Source: Cytophagaceae bacterium (GTDB lineage: Bacteria > Bacteroidota > Bacteroidia > Cytophagales > Flexibacteraceae). Taken from it: 34,852 nt of DNA. A program made the translations under genes and the position numbers. The notes beneath the pieces are model-generated. The model searched no databases. It worked only from the letters and a program-made list of their open reading frames with translations, and was not told the origin of the DNA. The stretch lies in NCBI GenBank assembly GCA_947441055.1, contig CANETC010000013.1, positions 1-34,852 of the forward strand, given 5' to 3'. Shown piece after piece: positions 1 to 9,350 of the stretch; position 1 is the first letter of the stretch, and every line of letters begins with the position of its first letter.

Positions 1-44
1 CCTTTTCCGTTGCTTATCGAATTTGTTAAGACCCAAGTTTTGCC

Positions 45-2189
45 TTATTTCAGGATAGAAATGTTGCGAACTGTTGCCGTATTGCCTTGTGCATCTGTTG
101 CACGCAAACGGTAAATGCCTGGATGTGTTCCGCTGATGTTCAGAATTGGATTGGCAGAATTGGTTTCCATGTCGATTACTGTCTGACCCAAAGCATTGAA
201 AAGTTCAATTTTGCGGTTTCCTTCGCTTGGAAAACGGACAGAAAGATTGTCGCGAGCTGGGTTTGGATAAGCCAGCATTGCCTCATTCGAAAGCATATCA
301 GAAGTAGAAATTAACAGACTCATATCGCTGTTGTTGCGAGGAAGGAGTTTCATATTGCTGAAACTGTATGTCATGATGCCCTGTACAATTGTGAATTGCA
401 TTTCGGGAACCACAAGTACCAAAGGAACATTCATTGTTCCATCAACTGTCTGCCAGATTGGTGAGTTTACATAGCTAACATTCAAAGAAGAGAATGCTGT
501 GCTGCCTTGGCGACCTGCAAGAACTCTGCAACCTGTGTTGGGGTCATTCACATCAGAGCCGATGCGATATTCTCCATTGTTGCGAAGCTGGGCCGCATCG
601 GCATTAGAATCTACCACAAAGAGGTTTAATCCAGCCACTGGGTTTTCAAGTTTTACGAGCATGCCTTCATACTTTTCAGTTACAGCAAAGTCATAAGTGG
701 TAAGCGTTGCAGGATTGATCGAAATTGGCTGTGGAACGGGTTGACCAGCAGCAACTACAGATGCATTGCTGATGTTTGTAAGACGGGTTAGACCAAAATA
801 CTCTTCCACAATTCCGGTAACAGAAACTTTATCACCAACGGCAAGAGAAGTAATTAAGGAGCCTCCGTTTACCCAGATTCCACCCCATTCATTTTGTCCT
901 TCTTGCTGAATGAAAACAAATCCAAGGTTTTCAGGTGCAGCCGAAGCGGTTACAATTCCTTTTAGAGTAACGGTATCACCAGTGTATCCTGATCTGCCAA
1001 CTGAATAAGGCGTGAATTGAATGTCTCTGATGGTGCATCCCTCAGAGTTTGAAGTATAAAACAGTGGGTTAAGCTGTCCTGGTACATTTGGTACAAGTGT
1101 AGTGTTGTTCAAATTGTCTTTGGCGCGGAAATAATAACGGACAATCTGACCATTTGGTTGGCCCGGAATGGATGCAGCATAACGGGTTCCGTTTGCCGTA
1201 GCAGGAAGAGTTTGATAAACGAGCCCATCAAGTGAGTAAAGCAATTCTGCACTGGTAATTGTGCCATCATCTGTAATGTCGGCTGAAACGATTACCGGCT
1301 CCGCAGGCCCTGGGCAGGCTACACTTTTCTTAATGTTACCAATGGAAGGAGAGGAGGCACCTTTTACATAATGGGTAAGACTGAATGGGTTGATGTTATA
1401 GCCACGGCTTGTTGTAGCAGCTTGATCACAACCGTTTTTCCAGCTTTCAACCAAACCTTTTACGGATGTGTATTGATCTCCAACATTTGGTGGAACAAAG
1501 CCGTTGGAAAGGCGCTGCGTGCGAAAACGGTCATAAATCCAAACATGGTTGTTTGCACTGTCTTTCACCAGAATCCGGCAACGATCGCCCACCAATTGAA
1601 CATTTACAACGGTTACATTATTTACTTGAACAAAATTGCCTTCAAACTTTTCACCTGTTGTTAGGTGATTTATTGGGTTGCCATCGTTGTTTAGGTTTCC
1701 GTTTAACTGCCCAACACTGATTGGAAATGCTTCTGGTGCTGGTCCTGGCTCGAAACTAAGCAATTGAACTCCATTAACAATTGGCGTTATCTGAGTTTCG
1801 CCGTTTGTGGTGGGATTAAATTCAGTTACAATTCCTATTACTTCAATGGTATCACCCGACACGAGGGTGTTCATGTCAGTAGGAGTGGTGGCCACAGAAT
1901 TTCTTATTGTAATGTTGCCATAAGGTGTGGATGCCTGGGCCGTAATGTCACGAATCCATACCCAACGGGTTTGACCGGATGTTTCATTGAGTCCGCCATT
2001 GTTGATTACAACACCTCTTACCCGAACTGTGTCGTTGTAGTAAAGTGGATTTGGTCCATCACTGCAGGAATCAGGCTGAAATTGTCCTGCCCAACCCTGA
2101 ATTTCCTGAATTGGCGTTAATGGCAGGTTCTGCGCTTGGGCGCCGAAGGCCAGCATCAGGGTGGCCAGAATTGCGTAACAAATTCTCAT
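45..2189 (-). CDS. Secreted protein with tandem OB-fold-like domains and T9SS C-terminal domain
   Basis: A 714-residue secreted protein. Residues 1-20 are a signal peptide ending AQAQ. Residues about 50-125 and 388-520 each show a beta-rich pattern (D-T-V-x-V-x-G-V, then a GDxxxVxGIVxE strand) that resembles the OB-fold modules of extracellular nucleases such as YhcR; residues 130-255 look like a related divergent unit. Residues about 293-372 look fibronectin-like. The C-terminus from about 639 (AYPNPARDNLSVRF to the last strand) is a type A T9SS sorting domain, so the protein should cross the outer membrane and be anchored or released. No nuclease catalytic domain is visible, so a binding or scaffold role is inferred, not shown. 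The start lies 11 bases after the stop of the gene at 2201-4429 on the same strand, so the two are probably co-transcribed. Confidence 0.85.
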   Translation of the reverse strand: MRICYAILATLMLAFGAQAQNLPLTPIQEIQGWAGQFQPDSCSDGPNPLYYNDTVRVRGVVINNGGLNETSGQTRWVWIRDITAQASTPYGNITIRNSVATTPTDMNTLVSGDTIEVIGIVTEFNPTTNGETQITPIVNGVQLLSFEPGPAPEAFPISVGQLNGNLNNDGNPINHLTTGEKFEGNFVQVNNVTVVNVQLVGDRCRILVKDSANNHVWIYDRFRTQRLSNGFVPPNVGDQYTSVKGLVESWKNGCDQAATTSRGYNINPFSLTHYVKGASSPSIGNIKKSVACPGPAEPVIVSADITDDGTITSAELLYSLDGLVYQTLPATANGTRYAASIPGQPNGQIVRYYFRAKDNLNNTTLVPNVPGQLNPLFYTSNSEGCTIRDIQFTPYSVGRSGYTGDTVTLKGIVTASAAPENLGFVFIQQEGQNEWGGIWVNGGSLITSLAVGDKVSVTGIVEEYFGLTRLTNISNASVVAAGQPVPQPISINPATLTTYDFAVTEKYEGMLVKLENPVAGLNLFVVDSNADAAQLRNNGEYRIGSDVNDPNTGCRVLAGRQGSTAFSSLNVSYVNSPIWQTVDGTMNVPLVLVVPEMQFTIVQGIMTYSFSNMKLLPRNNSDMSLLISTSDMLSNEAMLAYPNPARDNLSVRFPSEGNRKIELFNALGQTVIDMETNSANPILNISGTHPGIYRLRATDAQGNTATVRNISILK

Positions 2190-2200
2190 ACGATTGATTT

Positions 2201-4429
2201 TTATTTGATTATGGTAAATTTTCCTGTTTGAATTTCTCCTGAATTCAAGTCTTTTACAGAGAACAAATATAAGCCCCTGCTGATGATTTGGGAATCCTTG
2301 CTTAGAAGATTCCAGTCATGTTCTCCACCTGAAAACACCCGCTTGTCCTGAATGTTGGGATCCTGAGAAAAGGAACTGTAGGTCTTAAACCAACTGTCTG
2401 TACCGCGGTAAGTGGATGCATCATGGGTAAATTGGTCAATCATATCTCCTGCTGTGGAAAATATACTGACTTCACAACGGGCAGGCAGATTGGCAAAATA
2501 TAGTTTTCCATCCTCTGGCTTGGTACTTACACCTTGCCAGGATGCACCTGCATAATAAGGATCAGGATAAGCAAAAGGTTTGTTGGTTTTGATGTCTGGG
2601 TTTTCGACCGTGCCCGGGAAAACCATAAATTGATTGGAGGACTTGGAAGTTTCCAGTGGACCCAAGTTATTCTTTACGGAACCTCTATCAAATGCAGAAA
2701 GGGCAATAGCATGTTGCCAACCATTTTGTAATGCGTCAAATCGGAAATGGTATTTGTACACATTGGCATCTCCTTCAAAGTTGGTGTCTTTTGCCAGTCG
2801 GATGGTTTCTAAACCAGTGTCAAAACCGATGGCATTGCCTTTTTTATCCCATTCACCCACAAGCTCATAGCTATTTTGAAGGTCAAGGTTGGAACGGGTA
2901 TCGAAGCCAAAAGCTGATTTGTAAATTCTGTAGCCTTCAAAATCCTTTTCTTTTGAAATCGGATCGATTGAATTTTCAGAATTCTCGGTCCAGTAAACAT
3001 CTACTGCACGATCTTTCGCCACAATCCGGGTTTGCGGCACATCGGGCGGACTTGGAAGGATATACCGGTCGATAAATCCATTCTGGTTTAAGTCTTCAAC
3101 TTGTTCCAGAATTCCATTGCCATTCGCATCTTCTCCATTGTAGGCAGTTTGTGCCCAAAGTGCATTTGCAAATAGATTCCTCCGCTGAATATTCGTGTTT
3201 TCGGTATTCGGCAAACCTTCGGAATTATCCTTCTTTGCACAAACCAGAGCAAAAACCACAGACATACTTTCACCGGGATTGAGTCTCTGAAAATTACCTA
3301 CAGACAGAACATTGGTTCTGTTACCAGGTCTTTTGATGATGGATCTTACTGGCTCTCCAGGAGGTTCTGCAAAATCCCAATTAGACTCATATTGAAGTCC
3401 TTTGCTCATCCTGGAAAAACGATCCGGGTCGTTGGGTGGTGGGAAGAATTTTGGATCCGAACTACCGAAAAGCCAGGTTTGAAAATTACTTTTGAAGGGA
3501 GAGCTTACTGTTTTTCCAGCCACGAAAACCTGACCTTGTTTGTTGTTTTCAATCCGCTCAGCACCTAAAAATTTGATTCCAACATAGCTTTCGGTAAAGC
3601 CTGGATCTCCAGTTGCATCAAAAACATAACCCATCATCAGAGAATCTTCAAATCCATTCCCGCCTTTGTTGAAGAAGGCCGTTCCGGATGGAATTGTGCG
3701 ACTTACATTTCGTACCACTGCATTGTAATATTGACCAACATGCAGGCTGTCAAGCGTGTCGTTGCCATTGTTGGTGATTTTATAATTCAGGATTACAAAG
3801 AAATTGGCAAAGGAATAATTCCAGTTGTAAGCTTCCAGTTTTACATCGAGTCCCAGAGGATTGCTGTGCCCGGGAATCTGCCTTGGTGGATTACCTGAAC
3901 CTGGAATTGAGAAATTCCGATCCGTAAATTCAGTGATTAAATCCTGATGAGAAATCGCCTCTTTGCGGTAGTTCTGGCTTTGCGTCAAACTTGAAATTTC
4001 AGTAAAACCAGGACTGATGGCCGTGAATTCAAAGTTGGATGATCCGGCTGAATATCCTACCGGTGAGTCGAATGCAGCTGTTGAAACATAAGGACCAAGC
4101 ATGCTTTTTACAAGAATGCTGTCTGGCGCTCCCTGACTGGTATCCGGATTTGGAGTTTTTCTTCGGCTGGATTTGTATGAACCAACCCAAAGACCTCCCT
4201 GAAACATGTGTTCGATCGAGGAACCCGCAGGATACTCGCAGCTTGGATAATTTTTCTGGGTGTATGATCCCCGGAACGCGTTTCCAATCAAGCCAAGGTT
4301 GTTGAGTGTTAGCCCGATATTTGATTGACTTGTAACTCTTTCTTCGAGGTTTTGTGCGCTGACATTCAGGCACAAAAAAACCGTCAGGAGAACAATTTGG
4401 AAACACAATTTTTGGCTCCTTTCTGACAT
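2201..4429 (-). CDS. Secreted protein with calcium-loop motifs and FlgD-like Ig C-terminal domain
   Basis: A 742-residue exported protein of unknown function. The signal peptide is about residues 1-26 (hydrophobic LLTVFLCLNVSAQ). The middle is beta-rich with no family I recognise. Residues 434-454 contain two back-to-back calcium-loop-like motifs (DANGNGILEQVE then DLNQNGFID), as in EF-hand, dockerin or thrombospondin type 3 loops. A fibronectin-like stretch follows at about 460-600. The C-terminus begins YPDPYYAGASW and ends with SRGLYLFSVKD...GKFTIIK, the pattern of a FlgD-like Ig or T9SS-type terminal domain. It is the first gene of a likely two-gene unit with the downstream OB-fold protein. 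The start was chosen because it leads straight into the signal peptide. The exact substrate or ligand cannot be read from the sequence. Confidence 0.82.
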   Translation of the reverse strand: MSERSQKLCFQIVLLTVFLCLNVSAQNLEERVTSQSNIGLTLNNLGLIGNAFRGSYTQKNYPSCEYPAGSSIEHMFQGGLWVGSYKSSRRKTPNPDTSQGAPDSILVKSMLGPYVSTAAFDSPVGYSAGSSNFEFTAISPGFTEISSLTQSQNYRKEAISHQDLITEFTDRNFSIPGSGNPPRQIPGHSNPLGLDVKLEAYNWNYSFANFFVILNYKITNNGNDTLDSLHVGQYYNAVVRNVSRTIPSGTAFFNKGGNGFEDSLMMGYVFDATGDPGFTESYVGIKFLGAERIENNKQGQVFVAGKTVSSPFKSNFQTWLFGSSDPKFFPPPNDPDRFSRMSKGLQYESNWDFAEPPGEPVRSIIKRPGNRTNVLSVGNFQRLNPGESMSVVFALVCAKKDNSEGLPNTENTNIQRRNLFANALWAQTAYNGEDANGNGILEQVEDLNQNGFIDRYILPSPPDVPQTRIVAKDRAVDVYWTENSENSIDPISKEKDFEGYRIYKSAFGFDTRSNLDLQNSYELVGEWDKKGNAIGFDTGLETIRLAKDTNFEGDANVYKYHFRFDALQNGWQHAIALSAFDRGSVKNNLGPLETSKSSNQFMVFPGTVENPDIKTNKPFAYPDPYYAGASWQGVSTKPEDGKLYFANLPARCEVSIFSTAGDMIDQFTHDASTYRGTDSWFKTYSSFSQDPNIQDKRVFSGGEHDWNLLSKDSQIISRGLYLFSVKDLNSGEIQTGKFTIIK

Positions 4430-4508
4430 AGGGGGGCAAGTTGATGAAATCCATGCAATCGTGGAAATGTATTGATATTATATTTCTGTAAAGTGTATCA
4501 GCTGGTCA

Positions 4509-4540
4509 GCAAAAAGGACTGCAATTGCAGTCCTTTTTGC
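4509..4540 (-). terminator. Perfect 32-bp palindromic terminator
   Basis: A perfect inverted repeat centred on AATT: the stem GCAAAAAGGACTGC pairs exactly with its complement, and a run of five T ends each arm. It lies 24 bases past the stop of the large T9SS gene at 4564-7359 and would end its transcript. Because it is symmetric it could also work on the other strand. Confidence 0.8.
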
Positions 4541-4563
4541 TGAATATCAACTAATTATTTTCA

Positions 4564-7359
4564 TTACCTCACAATGAGTTTGTCTCTTACTATTCGGTTG
4601 TTGAAAATGATTTCAGTGAGGTAGATCCCAGAAGGCAATTCTTTTAACTCAATCTTGCTGTTTGTTGAAATTTTATGGCTGGACATTTCTTTTCCATCAA
4701 GCGCGGAAATTTTGAAAATCGCTTCTGAAATTCCGGATGGAAGCCTGAATTGAATGGCATCAGAACTTGGATTCGGGAAAAACAGAGGATTAGAATTTGT
4801 AATCAAATTATCTACCGAAGTATTTTCGCTGATTCCAATGTTGTCAATGTCAATCCATGCGCCTGTGTTGTCTGTGCGGAAAATCCAGCCTTCAAATTTT
4901 ATGGCAACTGCATTGCCCGCATAAGGTGTAAGGTCGGCAGTGGCAGTCTGGAAATTGTCGAAACCAAATGGCTGACCAGCTTTTGTTTTAAAAATGCCAA
5001 TCCATGAAGCACCGCAATCTGTACTGATACTTGCAGTTACGGAATCTGAAGCCCCAAATCCAAACGACCCTGCAAGGTCATTTTTCAGGCGTATATCAAA
5101 ACTCAGTTGGCTATTGGTCGGAAGAACTTCGGTGGCTGGTGCAATGGCAAAACTGCTGCGATTTCCACTGTAAAGGTTGGTTGAAAGTGATCGGGTTGAG
5201 TTTGTGCCGCGTACGCGAACTTTAAAATCGCTGCCTTGGCTTTGCTCTACCAACCATCCTGCAGGAATTCCGCTCGGAAGATTGTCGAAGTTAATTACTG
5301 CCGGAATGCTCAAAGGTGTGGTGGCGCCAATGTATACATAGCGATAAGAAGCTGTGTCGTTTGCAACTGAAAATCCATCTTCTGATGGAAGAACGGTTCT
5401 TACCATCACTTTAATCGCCGAATTTGGGTTGATGGTTACCGCATCAAATGTGATTAGACTTGAATCTCCTGCATTGAGGGCTGGTGAAAAATTGAAATTC
5501 TGTACCTGTGGCGTTCCGTTGTTTACGCTTACAGAAATAGGAGATGAAGCAATCAGTGAATCTCCCTCATTCTTGATCCAGGCTTTTACAGCAAAACTTG
5601 TTTGAGAACAATTGGGGTTGTTCTGATTTTCTACGATCACACGGCGCGCTCCAAGATCAAAGGAATTTCCTTGATTCAGGGTAAGGTCGTCTAAATGAAA
5701 ATTATAAGTTCCTGCGGGTGCTGTGCCTTTGTTGCTTACATGCACCGCAATTTGAAATGGACCGGATACTGCAGGAATTTGAACGGAGTAACCTTTCTTA
5801 GAATTTGAAAGTGCGCCACCTGTTACTGAATTATTGTCGAATGAATAAATCGTGTTCCAGGTCTGACCGCAATTGTCGGAAATTAAAAACCGAATCTCGT
5901 CATTGTCAATTCCATTTGCAAGTGGGTTGATGGTGTCAAATCCTGTGATGGCGGCCCGAAATTTCAAACGCAAATTTGTCGAAGGTTGGAACGCCGGACT
6001 CACAAGCCAATCGCTTATGGTATCAGAGCTGAAAGCCTGCACAGCAATCGAACTTGTTGAAGAGGAAAATTGGGTACCAGCGACAAATCTTCCATCGTTG
6101 GTTACCGGCTTGTTTCTTCCACGGTAGGATTTCCACCCTTTTGCAATGAATTCATTGAAACTTCTAATTGGTGCTGAAGGTGTTGCAATGCTTGCAAAAA
6201 CCGTTGTTTTGATGGAAGCTGTGTCGTTTATGGCATAAATGCCGGTATCCAATGGGATTTCAGACCAAACTTTAATATTCACTGGTCCCGGTGTGCTCAG
6301 GTCTACGGTTTGGCTGAGGTTAATGATTCTTGACTGGTTTTTGGCAAGTGGTGGATTAAGGCTTAAAGTACCATTCTGTGCGGCAGCACCATTGATTTGA
6401 ACTTGGTATGGAATGCTGGTTTCAGTACTGTCGCCATAATTAAAAATGCGCACCTGAATCGGCTCATTAATTGTTCCAGGACATCCAAATGCAACTGAAG
6501 GAGAAAGGCTTAACTTGTCTAGTCCAATATCATGGGCAGTTTGTGCAGGATTGTAGAAAGTATAATTCAATCCGTTATCTGGCAGGAAAGTTGGTTGAAA
6601 GTCGGTTTGGATGGTTCGGTCTAGCGATTTTATAGAGCTTGCCCAGGTTTCAGCTGCCAGTACATTGGCTTTTCTCATTTGCACCACATTATAGGCATTT
6701 CCTCTTATTCCAACAGATGCCAAACGGTTGTTTGCTGCTTTTTGAAAAGCGCCATACGAGAAAACAACCTTGTTGCCGTTTTCTTGCAGGCGAATCTGAA
6801 AATTGAAATTGTCATCTCCAATTGTTGCAAGGTAAATTCGGAATTTCTTCCATTGGACAACGCATTCTCTGTTGGGCTCAGTGCCCGTGGTAATAAAACT
6901 CAACTCTGATCCGGTTTGTCCCTGCAAGTCAAGATGCAAAGCTGCCAGCATATTGGCATAAAACGCGGTATCAGGTAGGTTGAATGGAGTACCAGTGAAT
7001 GCAGACGAGACACTGTTTGGAATGCTGAAAATATCATTTCCTAGTGTCACATATCCATTCGTGCCAACTGCAAAACGGGTAAATACTTGTCCATTAAATG
7101 AAAATGGAAATCCGATTGGAAATCCAGCCCCGGCGGTAGTATTGGTAGCACCTATGGTAGAAGCGTTGAATACTTCTTCATCTATGGCAATAGTACCCAA
7201 AACGGTTCCTCCCGATATTTCGGTGTAGGTTCCGACTTGTTGTTGGAAAAAGTAGTTTTTAACGCTGTATTGCGCCGTTGCAAAATTTGACAATCCACTA
7301 AGGATGGCTACAAAAATTGCAGTAATCGCAAATTGACTTTTTAAGGAATTGTTTTTCAT
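4564..7359 (-). CDS. Large T9SS-exported protein with choice-of-anchor J-like domain
   Basis: A 931-residue secreted protein. Residues 1-30 form a signal peptide (ends SNFATAQ). The body is a chain of beta-sandwich segments: an N-terminal domain with FNGQVFTRFAVGTNGYVTLG; CARDB-like segments that begin with phrases such as HDIGLDKLSLSP and FDLGARRVIVENQ; and domains of the choice-of-anchor J type (INFDNLPSGIPAGWLVEQ ... WIDIDNIGIS). A T9SS type A sorting domain starts near LFFPNPSSDAIQF and ends in RDKLIVR. Proteins with this layout are usually surface-attached or released adhesins or carriers; no enzyme motif is visible. It is followed by a strong palindromic terminator and preceded by its own weak promoter candidate, so it is probably a single-gene unit. 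Confidence 0.85.
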   Translation of the reverse strand: MKNNSLKSQFAITAIFVAILSGLSNFATAQYSVKNYFFQQQVGTYTEISGGTVLGTIAIDEEVFNASTIGATNTTAGAGFPIGFPFSFNGQVFTRFAVGTNGYVTLGNDIFSIPNSVSSAFTGTPFNLPDTAFYANMLAALHLDLQGQTGSELSFITTGTEPNRECVVQWKKFRIYLATIGDDNFNFQIRLQENGNKVVFSYGAFQKAANNRLASVGIRGNAYNVVQMRKANVLAAETWASSIKSLDRTIQTDFQPTFLPDNGLNYTFYNPAQTAHDIGLDKLSLSPSVAFGCPGTINEPIQVRIFNYGDSTETSIPYQVQINGAAAQNGTLSLNPPLAKNQSRIINLSQTVDLSTPGPVNIKVWSEIPLDTGIYAINDTASIKTTVFASIATPSAPIRSFNEFIAKGWKSYRGRNKPVTNDGRFVAGTQFSSSTSSIAVQAFSSDTISDWLVSPAFQPSTNLRLKFRAAITGFDTINPLANGIDNDEIRFLISDNCGQTWNTIYSFDNNSVTGGALSNSKKGYSVQIPAVSGPFQIAVHVSNKGTAPAGTYNFHLDDLTLNQGNSFDLGARRVIVENQNNPNCSQTSFAVKAWIKNEGDSLIASSPISVSVNNGTPQVQNFNFSPALNAGDSSLITFDAVTINPNSAIKVMVRTVLPSEDGFSVANDTASYRYVYIGATTPLSIPAVINFDNLPSGIPAGWLVEQSQGSDFKVRVRGTNSTRSLSTNLYSGNRSSFAIAPATEVLPTNSQLSFDIRLKNDLAGSFGFGASDSVTASISTDCGASWIGIFKTKAGQPFGFDNFQTATADLTPYAGNAVAIKFEGWIFRTDNTGAWIDIDNIGISENTSVDNLITNSNPLFFPNPSSDAIQFRLPSGISEAIFKISALDGKEMSSHKISTNSKIELKELPSGIYLTEIIFNNRIVRDKLIVR

Positions 7360-7387
7360 TGTCTTGAACGATAAAATGGTATCAGTG

Positions 7388-7421
7388 CAAATAAAGTAAA
7401 GCCTTCAGCTTTATACAACAA
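7388..7421 (-). promoter_or_regulatory. Candidate Bacteroidota-type promoter for the T9SS gene at 4564-7359
   Basis: On the minus strand a TTGTTG (7416-7421) is followed after 20 bases by TTTATTTG (7388-7395), one base off the TAnnTTTG -7 box. It sits about 29 bases before the ATG at 7359. The match is imperfect and it overlaps the 3' end of the upstream DUF167 gene, so this is only a candidate. Confidence 0.35.
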
Positions 7422-7677
7422 TATTGAGTAGGAAGCTTTGTAATTCTTCTTCGGAAATGTCGATTTCAAAGGTCTTCAACTTTCCTGTTGAGCCGGCAGC
7501 CAGTCGAATGGATGATTTTGGAATTTTCAGAAGACCTGCCAGAAAAATGACAATGGCCTGATTGGCTTTTCCTTCTGTAGCTGGGGCGGCAACACGAAGC
7601 CACAATGTTCCATCCTCATTTCTTCCCAATCCATTTTTTCTTGCATTTGGCTTTACAAGAAATCTCAATTTTTCCAT
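7411..7677 (-). CDS. DUF167 (UPF0235/YggU-like) family protein
   Basis: An 88-residue protein matching the small DUF167/YggU family along its whole length: an N-terminal strand with VKPNARKNG, the hallmark RVAAPATEGKANQAIVIFLA segment, and the following basic-acidic stretch KSSIRLAAGSTGKLKTFEI. The family is widespread; its biochemical role is not established. It starts 7 bases after the stop of the DUF6029 gene and closes a three-gene run (thioredoxin, DUF6029, DUF167), so it is probably co-transcribed, although a working link between the three is not implied by the families. The ATG start gives the usual family length. Confidence 0.9.
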   Translation of the reverse strand: MEKLRFLVKPNARKNGLGRNEDGTLWLRVAAPATEGKANQAIVIFLAGLLKIPKSSIRLAAGSTGKLKTFEIDISEEELQSFLLNIVV

Positions 7678-7684
7678 GGCTTCC

Positions 7685-9349
7685 TTAGAAGCTGGCGATT
7701 ATCGAAGCAGAAACGCCGGAGCTTGCTGGAACAACCCTGCAAACACCTCCAACGCAAAACACACCTGCACGCTGCCTTCCTCCTGAAATGGAAATTCGAA
7801 CGGTTCCTTTGGTATAACCAATGGTTGCGCCGGGATAATGGAAGCGCTTGTTTTTATCTATATTTCCATAATTGTATTCATCATAAATGGCTGCAAAATA
7901 ATTGGAGCCAATCTGGTACTCCATTAAGAACATGGCCCAGGAGTTGAAGTGCTGTTTCGTGTAAAGGTGCTGGAGTTCCCACCGAAGCGTGTGCTTGGGC
8001 TTAAATTTCCAGGAAAGGTCAGCCACTCCAATGTGGGCAAAAATATCAGACTTAGTATCAATTCCCTGAACGGCTTGTTTGCTGGCTTCAATAAAAATGT
8101 ATGTGCAAATAAGCTTCATACTTGAGTTCAGTTTCTTGCTCATCTCAACACTCAGATTCTGGTAGAGTGTTTTCTTTCCGGGTTCTAAAAAAGGCGAGTT
8201 GAATTGAATTACATCTCTTGCCCCACCATTAAGGGAATCTCTGTGAATGTCGTTGATGCGGGAATAATTAATGGAAAAGTTGGTTCCAGTACTTCCACCA
8301 AGGAAGCTTCCCACTGGAGCATTGTAAAAAATGTCTGATTGCAGCCCCATTTCGCCTTGTGGTTGGGTGGCATAAGGATAAAGCGTTGCCAGCCTGTATG
8401 TGTGCTGGGGTGTAAGTGGCGGCAGATAGTTGATCAAAAGATCGTTGAGGTTGGCATTGCGACTGCTTCTAAAGTCAAAGTTGTCTATGCGTTTTGCTCC
8501 GAGTGAAATTCCAAATCCTTTGGTGGTATAAACACCATTAAGAAGCAGCGCTTGTCCGTAACGATAACTATTGTTGTTGGTCTCTCCGGGATCCTGACTT
8601 TTCCAGGCATATTCTCCTTCCAGACTAAAGTTGTTGTGGTTTACTTTTATCCTGCTGGAAATTGCAGAAACATTTTCAGGTAATTTATAGCTTGGATTGT
8701 CATCCGCCTGATACTTGCTTACAGCGCCAAGGCCTACCGTGACATTATAAGGACTAAATTCAAATTTAGGGATGAGCTCGTTGAGCGAGAATTCAGCATC
8801 GATACCCCTCACAATTCCAGGGCTTTTGTCGAAAAAAAATCGCTGCTTCCCGGCAAAGGCTTTCAAGTGAATTCCTTCCAGAATGTTGTAACGCAATCGA
8901 ACCCCATCCACAGAATTGTCGAAGCCAAGTCCCCATTCCCAATAGCTTCGATAAATAAGTCCGTTGCCAAATTGCTCATAAAAATTACCAAGGGTTACAG
9001 ATAAATCTTTCCAACGGTAATTCACAAATCGGAATGGAATGCCTGTTCCGTTTAAGCGCTTGTCGTAGCCCAGAAGTGCAGGCTGATAGTTTTCAAATCG
9101 AATTCCACCTGAAAGATTGCCTCTGTCGTAAAGGAGGTTTAAATAGGTGTTGTTGCCTACTTTTTCTTGGAATTTGGGTCCAATTTTCGGGTCGTAAAAA
9201 TAGTACTGAGCATCCGTTTGAAAGTCGCCGTGTATGTAGGTCGCTTCTTGGCCCTCAGTATTTTCCTCCTGTGCCCGAATTGCTTGTGAATAAAAAAAGG
9301 AAATCCCCAGAAAAAGGGCCAGCCTTAATTGGAAGAATTTATTTTTCAC
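7685..9349 (-). CDS. DUF6029 family outer-membrane protein
   Basis: A 554-residue predicted outer-membrane beta-barrel. After a signal peptide (MKNKFFQLRLALFLGISFFYSQAIRAQ, with the first residue read from GTG) the protein is a run of amphipathic strands rich in aromatic and glycine residues (for example FRFVNYRWKDLSVTLGNFYEQFG), as in the DUF6029 family of Bacteroidota. The C-terminus ends ...GVSASIIASF with a final Phe, common in outer-membrane barrels, and has an odd CVGGVC pair just before it. The frame is open to 9439, but that would add 30 residues lying inside the upstream thioredoxin gene. The GTG at 9349 comes one base after the thioredoxin stop, is preceded by AGGA at a good distance, and begins directly with the signal peptide, so I use it. 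Tightly coupled to the thioredoxin gene. Confidence 0.82.
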   Translation of the reverse strand: MKNKFFQLRLALFLGISFFYSQAIRAQEENTEGQEATYIHGDFQTDAQYYFYDPKIGPKFQEKVGNNTYLNLLYDRGNLSGGIRFENYQPALLGYDKRLNGTGIPFRFVNYRWKDLSVTLGNFYEQFGNGLIYRSYWEWGLGFDNSVDGVRLRYNILEGIHLKAFAGKQRFFFDKSPGIVRGIDAEFSLNELIPKFEFSPYNVTVGLGAVSKYQADDNPSYKLPENVSAISSRIKVNHNNFSLEGEYAWKSQDPGETNNNSYRYGQALLLNGVYTTKGFGISLGAKRIDNFDFRSSRNANLNDLLINYLPPLTPQHTYRLATLYPYATQPQGEMGLQSDIFYNAPVGSFLGGSTGTNFSINYSRINDIHRDSLNGGARDVIQFNSPFLEPGKKTLYQNLSVEMSKKLNSSMKLICTYIFIEASKQAVQGIDTKSDIFAHIGVADLSWKFKPKHTLRWELQHLYTKQHFNSWAMFLMEYQIGSNYFAAIYDEYNYGNIDKNKRFHYPGATIGYTKGTVRISISGGRQRAGVFCVGGVCRVVPASSGVSASIIASF

Positions 9350-9350
9350 T

